Positions 35,189 to 42,997 of a stretch of 64,000 bases of DNA are shown here, one piece after another. Position numbers and translations under genes: made by a program. This DNA is from an uncultured Spirochaetaceae bacterium (lineage in GTDB: Bacteria > Spirochaetota > Spirochaetia > Sphaerochaetales > Sphaerochaetaceae). The stretch lies in the NCBI GenBank assembly GCA_944389015.1, contig CALXKS010000008.1, positions 1-64,000 on the forward strand, given 5' to 3'. Each line of letters opens with the position of its first letter. The stretch's first letter is position 1. The notes beneath the pieces are model-generated. The model did not search any database. It worked only from the letters and a program-made list of their open reading frames with translations, and was not told the DNA's origin.

Positions 35189-35407
35189 CTATCTGACGAC
35201 GACGCATGTTGCATCATTCTTCCTGACGCTGAGCTCGTAGCCTCTTACAGTGATCTCAACAGGATCTCCAAGCGGAGCAACCTTCCTGATGAAAAGCTCA
35301 GTTCCTTTCGTAATACCCATGTCCATAATGCGACGCTTGTACGCACTATCTCCATCGATCTTCAGCACCGTGACAGTGCTTCCGACCTTTGCTTCCCCTA
35401 GTGTCAT
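35189..35407 (-). CDS. feoA: FeoA family protein
   Basis: A 72-residue SH3-like FeoA protein that binds and regulates FeoB. Typical core: L-x-x-A-x-x-G-S-x-V-x-V, then R-R-I-M-D-M-G-I-T-K-G-T near residue 30 and D-P-V-E-I-T-V-R-G-Y-E-L-S-V-R near residue 50. AAGGAG lies upstream of the ATG at 35407. It lies between the second FeoA-like gene and feoB. Confidence 0.9.
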   Translation of the reverse strand: MTLGEAKVGSTVTVLKIDGDSAYKRRIMDMGITKGTELFIRKVAPLGDPVEITVRGYELSVRKNDATCVVVR

Positions 35408-35424
35408 ATCTATACTCCTTCCAG

Positions 35425-35640
35425 TCATACGAGAATATGACTGGCCATATCCTTGTTTATTGCGATGCGGGAATCCTTGATGTTCACAATCACATTCCCT
35501 CCGATCTCGGATACCACATGGACCTCTGCTCCATTCACAAAGCCAAGATTGCCAAGATATCTCCTTGTCTCCTCATTGCCGCTTACGCGTCTTACGAAAG
35601 CAGAACAGCCCGTACCTATCATGTTCAGTGGCATCATCAT
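35425..35640 (-). CDS. second FeoA-like protein
   Basis: A 71-residue FeoA-fold protein, more diverged than the neighbour: V-S-G-N-E-E-T-R-R-Y-L-G-N-L-G-F-V-N-G-A-E near residue 20 and N-I-K-D-S-R-I-A-I-N-K near residue 55. First gene of the feo operon, with AAAGGGG upstream of the ATG. Tandem feoA genes upstream of feoB are common in Firmicutes-like anaerobes. Confidence 0.85.
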   Translation of the reverse strand: MMMPLNMIGTGCSAFVRRVSGNEETRRYLGNLGFVNGAEVHVVSEIGGNVIVNIKDSRIAINKDMASHILV

Positions 35641-35666
35641 TCCCCTTTGATGGTCATCCATCGCTA

Positions 35667-35698
35667 GTTAGTCTACTCTAACCATAATTAACAGTCAA
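35667..35698 (-). promoter_or_regulatory. feo promoter with DtxR/MntR-like operator over the -10
   Basis: Minus-strand -35 TTGACT (35693-35698), 17-nt spacer, -10 TAGACT (35670-35675). A perfect inverted repeat GTTAG-N6-CTAAC (35667-35682) covers the -10. The half-site resembles the T-T-A-G-x-x-T-A-G-x-C-T-A-A boxes bound by DtxR/IdeR/MntR metalloregulators. Binding of an iron-loaded repressor here would block the polymerase. Confidence 0.65.
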
Positions 35699-35754
35699 CA
35701 ACCATAGCTAGCTTTTGCTTACTGATTCTCGATGCAAAAGAGATGCTTTTCTGC

Positions 35755-35760
35755 TATATT
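35755..35760 (+). promoter_or_regulatory. extended -10 (TGC-TATATT), leaderless start for 35767
   Basis: TGC followed by TATATT, six nt before the ATG at 35767, with no Shine-Dalgarno sequence. Confidence 0.55.
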
Positions 35761-35766
35761 CAGGTT

Positions 35767-36564
35767 ATGAATGATCCACGAGACAACGATTTCCAGTCTA
35801 TGGCAGTGCTTATAGATGCAGATAACACACAGCTCCCGAAGATCGAGAGCGTTCTCCATGAGCTCTCTGCGTATGGCAGGATAATAGTCAAGAAAGCATA
35901 TGGGAACTGGAAGAAGCAGATCCTCTCAAAGTGGGAGGATGAGATAAAGAGACTCGCAATCAAGGCTGAGCAGCAGTTCGACTATGTGGCAGGAAAGAAT
36001 ACTACGGATATAGCAATGGTGATAGATGCAATGGATCTGCTGCATACTGGCATGTATGATGCTGTTGCCTTAGTATCAAGCGACAGTGATTTCACCCCAC
36101 TTGCTGTCAGGCTGAGGGAATCAGGCATGTATGTCATAGGTGTCGGGGAGAAGAAGACCCCTGAAGCGTTCTGCAATGCCTGTGATGACTTCATCTATCT
36201 TGAGTATCTCAAATCATCAGAGCCTAAGAAGGAGAAGAAGACCGAGAAGAAGAGCCAGAAGTCAAAGAAACAGGCGAATGCGGTCTCTGACAGCTTAGAT
36301 GAAAAGGATAATGACACCCCTGACCTCGATGAGATCCATACGCTTCTGCGCATTGCATATGAGAAATACCAGGATGATGATGGCTTCATAAACGTCAGCA
36401 GCGCCGGGACATATATCAAGCGAGTGAAGCCGGAGTTCAATACATATCTCTACGGATTCCAGAAGCTGTCGGACCTGATCAGGGCTTTCCCCGACAGATA
36501 CGAGGTCAAGCGGTACTCAACAAACGGCAATGCCGGTGTCGTCATGTACCGCTGCAGGAACTAG
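35767..36564 (+). CDS. NYN-domain (LabA/DUF88-like) protein with C-terminal LOTUS domain
   Basis: A 265-residue protein. Residues 1-150 are a NYN/PIN-like nuclease fold with the acidic triad region: L-I-D-A-D-N near residue 15, K-N-T-T-D-I-A-M-V-I-D near residue 80, S-S-D-S-D-F near residue 105. A Lys-rich linker (160-185) follows, then a LOTUS/OST-HTH domain (195-265). Bacterial NYN-LOTUS proteins are thought to act on RNA. The start at 35767 is six nt from an extended -10, so the mRNA may be leaderless. The 3' end overlaps hydF by 4 bp in convergent orientation. Confidence 0.8.
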   Translation: MNDPRDNDFQSMAVLIDADNTQLPKIESVLHELSAYGRIIVKKAYGNWKKQILSKWEDEIKRLAIKAEQQFDYVAGKNTTDIAMVIDAMDLLHTGMYDAVALVSSDSDFTPLAVRLRESGMYVIGVGEKKTPEAFCNACDDFIYLEYLKSSEPKKEKKTEKKSQKSKKQANAVSDSLDEKDNDTPDLDEIHTLLRIAYEKYQDDDGFINVSSAGTYIKRVKPEFNTYLYGFQKLSDLIRAFPDRYEVKRYSTNGNAGVVMYRCRN

Positions 36565-37766
36565 AGCAGGCTCTGGATATCAGGGAAGACGGAGAGACTG
36601 CGCTTAAGAATCCCGTTGATGTACGCAATCAGGATTCCATAGTTCGTCATTGGTACACCGCTCTTTCCGGCTTCAGCCCTTCTTGCCCCCATCTCCCCCT
36701 CCGTCAGCATGCATCCTCCGCAATGGACGATAAGGCTATACGGGGAGAGATCCTCTGGGAATCCTGTACCGGATGAGAAATCAAAGGAAAACTTCTTCCC
36801 GGTCTTCGCTTCAAGCCAGCGTGGGATCTTATCCCTCCCTATATCGCCGCACTGTCTGTGGTGCGTACAGCCCTCTGCTATCAGTATTCTGTCTCCATCC
36901 TCAAGGCTCTCAACGCTCTTCACACCCCTTACAGAGCTCTCCAGACCGCCTTTGAAACGCGCAAAGAGAATGGAGAACGATGTAAGAGGAATAGATTCAG
37001 GTACAATCTTCGAAACTGGGCCGAATACCTGGCTATCGGTGATCACAAGCGAAGGATTGGAAGAAAGAGCCCTTTCCAGGCCATCCTCCTTGACCATAAC
37101 CACTTCGCCATTGCCATCCAGGATATCCCTGATAGTCTGCTGCTGCGGAAGTATAAGACGTCCTTTCGGTGCAGATTTATCGATAGGAATCACAAGGAGC
37201 ACCGTCTCTCCTGGAGAGAAGAGATCTCGGACAAGAGGCTTATCATCCCCTCCTGCAAGGATCCTCCCAAGAGCGGTTCTGAGCTCATCGATGCCTTTCA
37301 TACCAGCGGCACTGACTTCCATTATCAGGGAATCGGAAGGGAACATGGCTTTATAGCCATACTCCCCCTTCAGCGTATCGCTCTTATTGATGACCACAAT
37401 ATACGGGATAGAACGCTCCTTAACAGCCCTGATGATTCCAAGATCAGTGGAATCAGGAGCAGTCCCTGCATCAATGACGACCAATGCCGCGTCAACTGCA
37501 GAGAGAGCCTTTCTTGCCCTCTTCACACGTTCAGATCCTATGATTCCATCATCATCGAGCCCCGGTGTATCAAGAAGAAGGACCGGCCCTGCGGGAAGGA
37601 TCTCCATTGCCTTGGATACGACATCGGTAGTCGTGCCCTTGACAGGAGACACAACCGCAAGATCCTGAGCGGCAATTGCATTCAGGAGACTGGATTTGCC
37701 AGCATTCCTCCTGCCGAATATGCCTATGTGCTTCCTTACGGAAGATGGAGTACCGGACAGTGCCAT
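36561..37766 (-). CDS. hydF: [FeFe]-hydrogenase maturation GTPase HydF
   Basis: A 401-residue scaffold on which the H-cluster diiron unit is assembled. N-terminal GTPase: G-R-R-N-A-G-K-S-S near residue 18, D-T-P-G near residue 60, N-K-S-D near residue 125. The C-terminal part keeps the [4Fe-4S] ligands C-T-H near residue 300 and H-C-G-G-C near residue 350. Its ATG lies one base after the hydG stop, so the two are translated together. HydE and the hydrogenase itself are not in this window. Confidence 0.93.
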   Translation of the reverse strand: MALSGTPSSVRKHIGIFGRRNAGKSSLLNAIAAQDLAVVSPVKGTTTDVVSKAMEILPAGPVLLLDTPGLDDDGIIGSERVKRARKALSAVDAALVVIDAGTAPDSTDLGIIRAVKERSIPYIVVINKSDTLKGEYGYKAMFPSDSLIMEVSAAGMKGIDELRTALGRILAGGDDKPLVRDLFSPGETVLLVIPIDKSAPKGRLILPQQQTIRDILDGNGEVVMVKEDGLERALSSNPSLVITDSQVFGPVSKIVPESIPLTSFSILFARFKGGLESSVRGVKSVESLEDGDRILIAEGCTHHRQCGDIGRDKIPRWLEAKTGKKFSFDFSSGTGFPEDLSPYSLIVHCGGCMLTEGEMGARRAEAGKSGVPMTNYGILIAYINGILKRSLSVFPDIQSLL

Positions 37767-37767
37767 A

Positions 37768-39180
37768 TCAGAACCTGAAATCCCTTTCGCCCTTCTCTAT
37801 AAGACCGAGGCGCTCCTTGACAATGCGTCTTGCATTCTCATTCGGGATTGTCTCAACCTCACGGAGGATCATCTCATCTCCAGCCTTCTTCGTCTCTGGG
37901 GATGCATAATCAATCAGATACTCCTTCAGCGTCATCAGTGCATTCGGGAGACAGCAGTTCTGTATCTGACCGGATTTGCATAGCGACATGAATCTGTCCC
38001 CGGTACGCCCCTCTCTGTAGCATGCAGTGCAGAAAGATGGAGTATATCCCATTCCGATGAGCCATCTCACGACCTCATCAAGGGATCTCCTGTCAGAGAC
38101 CTCGAACTGCGAGGAATCCTCCTCTTCCTCCTCTGCGTATCCTCCGACACTCGTTCTGGAACCTCCTGAGATCTGGGAAATGCCGAGATGCAGGACCCTT
38201 TCCCTCGTTGCCTGGGATTCACGGGTGGAGATGATCATTCCTGTATACGGGACAGCGATGCGGATACAGGCTACGATCTTTGCGAATGTATCGTCATCGA
38301 TGCCATTGTCGAATGCAGATGGATCGATATCATCAGCACGGCGGATACGCGGAACGGAGATCGTGTGGGGACCGACTCCATGCACTGCCTCAAGATGCTC
38401 TGCGTGCATGAGAAGGCCGGTGAACTCATAGCGGTAGAGCTCAAGACCGAAGAGGACTCCGCATCCGACATCATCGATTCCTCCTTCCATCGCTCTGTCC
38501 ATGGCTTCTGTATGGTAGTTATAGTCATGCTTCGGCCCAGTCGGATGGAGCTTGAGATAGCTTTCCTTGTTATATGTCTCCTGAAAAAGGATATATGTGC
38601 CGATACCCGCTTCCTTGAGCTTCCTGTAGTTCTCGACAGTAGTTGCCGCTATATTGACATTTACACGTCTGATCTCTCCATTCTTATGCTTTATCGAGTA
38701 GATTGTCTTAATCGATTCAAGAACATAGTCAATCGGGCAGTTTACGGGATCCTCCCCCGTCTCAAGAGCAAGACGCTTATGGCCCATATCCATCAAGGCA
38801 ATCACCTCCTGCTTGATTTCCTCCTGGGTCAGCTTTTTTCTTGGGATATGCTTGTTCTTCGCATGGTATGGACAATAGACGCAGCCGTTCACACAGTAAT
38901 TTGAAAGATAAAGAGGGGCAAACATGACGATCCTGTTGCCGTAGAAATCATTCTTGATCTCATTCGCAAGACGGAAGATCTCCTCATTAAGATCGGGAAT
39001 CGTGCAATCAAGAAGAACTGCAGCCTCCCTGTGCTCCAGCCCCTTCCTCTTCTTCGCTTTCTCGATCAGACTCTCGATGAGCTCTCTGTTATTCTTATTC
39101 GCCTCTGCATAGCTCAGCGTCTCCATGATCTCATCATGATTGATGAAATCATCGGCCTTCATTGATTTTCTGTCGTACAT
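37768..39180 (-). CDS. hydG: [FeFe]-hydrogenase maturation radical SAM enzyme HydG
   Basis: A 470-residue radical SAM tyrosine lyase that makes CO and cyanide for the H-cluster. The SAM cluster motif is C96-x3-C100-x2-C103. The C-terminal Fe-S motif is seen as C-T-A-C-Y-R near residue 390 and a further pair of Cys. The characteristic P-R-x-R-x-A-D and Q-I-S-G-G-S-R-T-S-V-G-G-Y segments are also present. AAGGAG upstream of the ATG. Together with HydF it shows that the organism makes an [FeFe]-hydrogenase. Confidence 0.95.
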   Translation of the reverse strand: MYDRKSMKADDFINHDEIMETLSYAEANKNNRELIESLIEKAKKRKGLEHREAAVLLDCTIPDLNEEIFRLANEIKNDFYGNRIVMFAPLYLSNYCVNGCVYCPYHAKNKHIPRKKLTQEEIKQEVIALMDMGHKRLALETGEDPVNCPIDYVLESIKTIYSIKHKNGEIRRVNVNIAATTVENYRKLKEAGIGTYILFQETYNKESYLKLHPTGPKHDYNYHTEAMDRAMEGGIDDVGCGVLFGLELYRYEFTGLLMHAEHLEAVHGVGPHTISVPRIRRADDIDPSAFDNGIDDDTFAKIVACIRIAVPYTGMIISTRESQATRERVLHLGISQISGGSRTSVGGYAEEEEEDSSQFEVSDRRSLDEVVRWLIGMGYTPSFCTACYREGRTGDRFMSLCKSGQIQNCCLPNALMTLKEYLIDYASPETKKAGDEMILREVETIPNENARRIVKERLGLIEKGERDFRF

Positions 39181-39268
39181 ATCTCTCTCCTTAACGGGTC
39201 AGGCTCTTTCCCTTCAGCACAATGAAAATATCGGACCTAGCGTCGGAAAACCTGGCTTCGGTACCTCA

Positions 39269-39277
39269 ATCATAGCA
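39269..39277 (-). promoter_or_regulatory. extended -10 candidate for hydGF
   Basis: Minus-strand TGC-TATGAT. It would give a leader of about 80 nt before the hydG ATG. No clear -35. The 223-bp gap to the next gene shows no other structure I can name. Confidence 0.4.
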
Positions 39278-39403
39278 AAAGAGGGAAAAGAATGGAACAT
39301 TGGAATGTCTCCATATCATAGGAAGGCGTTCTTTTCAGGAAAGCATCTTTCACTTTCATGGTTTTTCTGAGAAAGTATTGGATACGGATAGACTGGAGGG
39401 TTT

Positions 39404-40195
39404 ATGAATACATTTGCAATTGCAGGCTGCGGCCATCTTGGAAAGATCGTATGCAAGGCATATAAGGAAGGACTGCTCAACGGATACAAGCTGATAGCCG
39501 CATATTCGCGGAAGAAAGAGGATGCGGAAGCTCTTATTGAAGGAACAGAAGGAGCGGCTCTCTCTTCTATGGATGAAGTCATCTCACTCAGACCTGACTT
39601 CATCGTGGAAACGGCATCGATTGCCCTTCTGAAGGAATTCGCAATCAAGGCGCTGGAGAATGGAAGCTCCATCATACCGCTGTCAATCGGAGCTTTCGCA
39701 GACAATGATTTCAGAGGAAAGGCCCTGAATGCTGCAGAGAAAGGCAGCTCTAGGATATTCATTCCATCGGGAGCTGTCGGAGGCTTTGATGTGCTGAGGA
39801 CAATCGCTTTAATGGCAGAATCCAACAAATGGGATATAAAAGCAGGAATCCATACCCATAAAGGACCGGATTCACTGAAGAATACCCCATTGTATTCAGA
39901 GGATCTGCAGAATGCGGAAAGAACTGTCTTCTCAGGTTCAACGAAGGAAGCTATCGCACTTCTTCCAACGAAGGTCAACGTTGCTGTCGCTTCGGCTCTG
40001 GCGACAATCGGTCCGGAGAACGCAAGAGCGGAGATCACAAGCGTTCCGGGATTTATCGGAGATGACCATTTCATCACAGTCGAGACCAATGGACTGAAAG
40101 CTGTTGCTGATATCTACTCCGCAACCAGCGACATAGCAGCATGGTCAGCTGTAGCACTGATGAGGAATCTCTCATCACCAATGATGTTCTTCTAA
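39404..40195 (+). CDS. aspartate dehydrogenase-like (NadX/DUF108 family)
   Basis: A 263-residue NAD(P)-dependent oxidoreductase. Rossmann motif A-G-C-G-H-L-G near residue 7; the DUF108/aspartate dehydrogenase core P-S-G-A-V-G-G-F-D near residue 125 and the P-x-x-x-N-V-A-V-A-S-A-L near residue 190 with a catalytic-type His (D-D-H-F) near residue 225. It could feed iminoaspartate to NAD synthesis or interconvert aspartate and oxaloacetate. No nadA/nadC is next to it; the following gene is a hydroxyacid dehydrogenase, so a catabolic role is possible. GGAGG upstream. Confidence 0.8.
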   Translation: MNTFAIAGCGHLGKIVCKAYKEGLLNGYKLIAAYSRKKEDAEALIEGTEGAALSSMDEVISLRPDFIVETASIALLKEFAIKALENGSSIIPLSIGAFADNDFRGKALNAAEKGSSRIFIPSGAVGGFDVLRTIALMAESNKWDIKAGIHTHKGPDSLKNTPLYSEDLQNAERTVFSGSTKEAIALLPTKVNVAVASALATIGPENARAEITSVPGFIGDDHFITVETNGLKAVADIYSATSDIAAWSAVALMRNLSSPMMFF

Positions 40196-40205
40196 GAGGA
40201 TGCAT

Positions 40206-41108
40206 ATGATGAAATTCAGGAAACTTGCAGAGATCGGGCCTATAGGACTTCAGCCATGGGCGGAGGAAAAGCTAAGCGGATATGCTTCAGAGATCATCCG
40301 CTACAGCACGCTGCCGGAAAGCGAGGATGAGCTTGTCGGGATGATCGGGGATGCTGATGCCATACTTGTAAGGACACAGCCCCTGGTACCTGCATCGGTT
40401 CTCTCAAGATGCCCGCATCTGAAGTATGTAGGAATGTGCTGTTCCCTGTATTCCAAGGAGAGCGCGAATGTTGATATCGATTATGCAGAGAAGCATGGCA
40501 TCACGGTCTACGGGATAAGGGATTATGGGGACAAAGGCGTTACGGAGTTCGTCGTATACTCATTAGTGAAAGTCCTCCATGGCTATGACTGGCCGATGTG
40601 GAGAAAGAGACCGAAGGAGATAACAGGGCTCAGGATCGGTTTCGTCGGATTCGGCACAAGCGGACAGATGACGGCAAGGCTTCTGAAGACAATGGGAGCT
40701 GAAATAACATACTATGCACGCTCTGCAAAAGAAGACTGCGAGAAAGAGGGAATGCACTACAGGCCTCTTGATGATCTTCTCGAAGAGTCCGAGGTCATCA
40801 TCTCCTGCCTCAACAAAGGAGTGATCCTGCTGCATGATGAGGAATTCAGCCATATCGGAAGCGGAAAGATAATGATCAATACATCAATCGGACCTGCCTC
40901 TGACATGACTGCCCTGAGAAGATGGATACTTGATGACAGCAATACATTCATCTCAGATACCGCTGCTGGCATCGGCGATATCTACCAGGAGGTGAAGGAC
41001 CGAAAGAATGTACTGTGCCCGGACGCCTCTGCAGGGATGACAGAGGAAGCCTATGACCTGATGAGCAGGAAGGTTCTGGACAATATAGAGAGAATGCTTT
41101 CCATGTGA
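40206..41108 (+). CDS. D-2-hydroxyacid dehydrogenase family protein
   Basis: A 300-residue D-isomer-specific 2-hydroxyacid dehydrogenase. The nucleotide-binding G-F-V-G-F-G-T-S-G-Q near residue 143 (G-x-G-x-x-G variant), an I-N-T-S-I-G segment near residue 225 and the D-T-A near residue 250 fit the family; the usual catalytic Arg-Glu-His are less clear by eye. Begins 11 bp after aspartate dehydrogenase with AAGAGGA upstream. It may reduce a 2-oxo acid to a D-2-hydroxy acid, which the downstream LarA-like protein could racemise. Confidence 0.75.
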   Translation: MMKFRKLAEIGPIGLQPWAEEKLSGYASEIIRYSTLPESEDELVGMIGDADAILVRTQPLVPASVLSRCPHLKYVGMCCSLYSKESANVDIDYAEKHGITVYGIRDYGDKGVTEFVVYSLVKVLHGYDWPMWRKRPKEITGLRIGFVGFGTSGQMTARLLKTMGAEITYYARSAKEDCEKEGMHYRPLDDLLEESEVIISCLNKGVILLHDEEFSHIGSGKIMINTSIGPASDMTALRRWILDDSNTFISDTAAGIGDIYQEVKDRKNVLCPDASAGMTEEAYDLMSRKVLDNIERMLSM

Positions 41109-41221
41109 ACCGGATCCCGGAAACACAGGATAACCATACGGAGGAAGGATCATCATGGATATATCATGTCTTCCTTCCACCGCTGGCTGATAGATGAAAT
41201 CAGTGCATCACACCCCTGATT

Positions 41222-41260
41222 TGCTGACTGCGGTTCCTGCTATCAGGTTCCCGGTCAGCA
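41222..41260 (+). ncRNA. structured hairpin, candidate leader RNA or terminator
   Basis: Outer stem TGCTGAC/GTCAGCA (7 bp, perfect; 41222-41228 with 41254-41260), inner pairs GG/CC and CCTG/CAGG closing a CTAT loop with symmetric TT/TT internal loop. A competing 6-bp pairing (41215-41220 with 41242-41247, CCTGAT/ATCAGG) would give a pseudoknot or a switch. No T-run follows directly. No known riboswitch class was recognised. Confidence 0.3.
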
Positions 41261-41420
41261 TCATTATCGGATCAGCGTCGACAGGCAGTACCCATATGCA
41301 TATTTATGCATGATTGATTTTTTATTTTATTTCTTCCTTTAAAATCCTTGCATTACTTTGATTAAAATCCTAAAGAAAATCGGAAGCGCATGAAAAAGAT
41401 TAAAAATCCTGGTCATTGCT

Positions 41421-41459
41421 ATTGAATAATAATGCCGAATATATGTATAAATATTCACG
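41421..41459 (+). promoter_or_regulatory. two tandem ARG boxes (ArgR/AhrC operator)
   Basis: Two 18-bp boxes, 41421-41438 and 41442-41459, separated by 3 bp (21 bp centre to centre). Box 1 has TGAAT-AATA-ATGCC and box 2 TGTAT-AAAT-ATTCA against TGAAT-N4-ATTCA. The spacing equals that of classic double ArgR sites. They cover a likely -35 TTGCTA (41416-41421) and -10 TATATG. Confidence 0.65.
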
Positions 41460-41483
41460 AATTTATCCAAAGGAGAATTTGTG

Positions 41484-42299
41484 ATGAAGAAATTCCTTAA
41501 AGTTCTTGGTTTCATGTTTGTTCTCTTAGCTGTTTCAGCTACTGTTTTCGCTTCCGGATCAAAAGAAAACGGCACAGTCCTTGCAGATATAAAGGAGAGA
41601 GGAAGGCTTATCGTAGGAACAGAAGCCCAGTATGCTCCATATGAGTTCAAGGATATGGATGCGAATATCGTCGGCTGCGATATGTTCCTTGCAGCAGAGA
41701 TCGCAGAGGCGCTCGGCGTCAAGCTTGAGATCGTCGACATGGCATTCGATGGAATCATCCCAGCTGTGCAGTCTGGTCAGGTTGATCTCGGCATCGCTGC
41801 ATTCACCAACACACCGGAGAGAGCTGAAGTAATCGACTTCTCCGCAATCTATGAAGAGAGTCTCCAGTACCTTGTCGTTGCTGCAGGAAATGAGGATGTC
41901 TATACAACCCCAGAGTCTGTTGCAGGCCTCAAGGTCGGTGCACAGAGGGGAACGATCCAGTCACAGCTGATCGTCAAGGCCATGCCTGATGCAGAGCTCT
42001 TCGAGCTTGCAAAATATCCTGAGCTTGCAATCGAAGTCCAGAATGGGAATATCGCAGGTCTCGTAGTCGATGCAGCTGTAGGTGATTCGATCATCGCATC
42101 AAGCGAAGGAAAGCTTGTGAAGGCAAACTACACATTCGACTCTGCTGAAGCTACATTCGGAAAGTCAATCGTAGTGCAGAAAGGCAATCCTGATCTTCTT
42201 GCTGAGATCAACAAAGTCGTAGAGAGAGTCGTAGACGATGGCTCATATATTGAAGCATATAACGAAGCTGTCGCACTCCAGAAGGAACTCGGTCTCTGA
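41484..42299 (+). CDS. amino-acid ABC transporter substrate-binding protein
   Basis: A 271-residue periplasmic binding protein of the polar amino-acid family (PF00497). Signal peptide ends A-T-V-F-A before S-G-S-K-E-N, without a lipobox, as is usual in spirochaetes. Core motifs G-R-L-I-V-G-T-E-A-Q-Y-A-P-Y-E-F near residue 35 and the G-C-D-M-F-L-A-A-E-I-A near residue 63 fit. It should capture an amino acid such as arginine, glutamine or a related one. AAGGAG precedes both the ATG and a GTG one codon earlier. Tandem ARG boxes lie directly upstream. Confidence 0.9.
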   Translation: MKKFLKVLGFMFVLLAVSATVFASGSKENGTVLADIKERGRLIVGTEAQYAPYEFKDMDANIVGCDMFLAAEIAEALGVKLEIVDMAFDGIIPAVQSGQVDLGIAAFTNTPERAEVIDFSAIYEESLQYLVVAAGNEDVYTTPESVAGLKVGAQRGTIQSQLIVKAMPDAELFELAKYPELAIEVQNGNIAGLVVDAAVGDSIIASSEGKLVKANYTFDSAEATFGKSIVVQKGNPDLLAEINKVVERVVDDGSYIEAYNEAVALQKELGL

Positions 42300-42301
42300 T
42301 T

Positions 42302-42997
42302 ATGGGCTTCTTCGAGCAGATTGTAGTTATACTGCAGCGGTATTATCCGTATTTTCTCGAAGGTGTGAAGAACACCCTCATCATCGCCGCCATGAGCGTC
42401 GTGCTGGGGGTGGTCTTCGGCACTTTGATGGCAATCATGAGAATGTGCAGGATAAAACCACTGAAATGGATCGCTGTTGCATATATTGAATTCGTGCGCG
42501 GAACTCCATTGATGGTCCAGCTGATGTTCATCTTCTATGGACTCCCGATGGTGGGAATTGAATTCCCTGACGTCCCATGGATTCCGAACTTCTCAAGATT
42601 CATGGCAGGCATTGTCGCGATGAGCATCAACAGCTGTGCCTATGTCGCAGAGGTCATACGATCCGGCATCCAGTCAGTCGACGAGGGGCAGATGGAGGCA
42701 GCGAGAAGCATCGGATTCAAATACGGCGAATCGATGAAGCTGGTCATACTTCCGCAGGCTATCAGGAATATCCTTCCCGCTCTCGGCAACGAGTTCGTCA
42801 CTGTCATCAAGGAGTCCTCCATTGTATCGGTAATAGGAATCTCCGATCTGATGTATGGAACAAACGGTGTCATTGCCCTCACCTACAGGAGCCTGCCATG
42901 TCTGGCTGTTGCCGCATGTCTCTACTTTATCCTGACATTCATCAGCAGCCGTCTCGTCGCATTACTTGAAAAGAGGATGAAACATGGAAGGAAATAA
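42302..42997 (+). CDS. amino-acid ABC transporter permease
   Basis: A 231-residue HisM/GlnP-type permease with four to five transmembrane helices. The EAA loop E-A-A-R-S-I-G-F near residue 137 and R-G-T-P-L-M-V-Q near residue 63 are present. Works as a homodimer with the downstream ATPase. Starts 2 bp after the binding protein gene. Confidence 0.92.
   Translation: MGFFEQIVVILQRYYPYFLEGVKNTLIIAAMSVVLGVVFGTLMAIMRMCRIKPLKWIAVAYIEFVRGTPLMVQLMFIFYGLPMVGIEFPDVPWIPNFSRFMAGIVAMSINSCAYVAEVIRSGIQSVDEGQMEAARSIGFKYGESMKLVILPQAIRNILPALGNEFVTVIKESSIVSVIGISDLMYGTNGVIALTYRSLPCLAVAACLYFILTFISSRLVALLEKRMKHGRK

Larger units (their letters stand above)
41109..41483 (+). other. 375-bp gap: hairpins and ARG-box promoter
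   Basis: No gene fits here beyond a doubtful 11-codon frame at 41155. The segment holds a GGAAGG/CCTTCC hairpin just after the dehydrogenase gene, a long hairpin at 41222-41260, an AT-rich palindrome with T-runs near 41293-41330, and the ARG-box promoter described below. Confidence 0.6.

Noticed and set aside
36858-37778. 306-codon plus-strand open frame inside hydF
   Set aside because: It is antisense to a clear HydF with all motifs, has no ribosome site and its product is low-complexity in nature.
41155-41190. 11-codon upstream frame with a GGAGG-like site
   Set aside because: Very short and embedded in a hairpin; no sign of coding.
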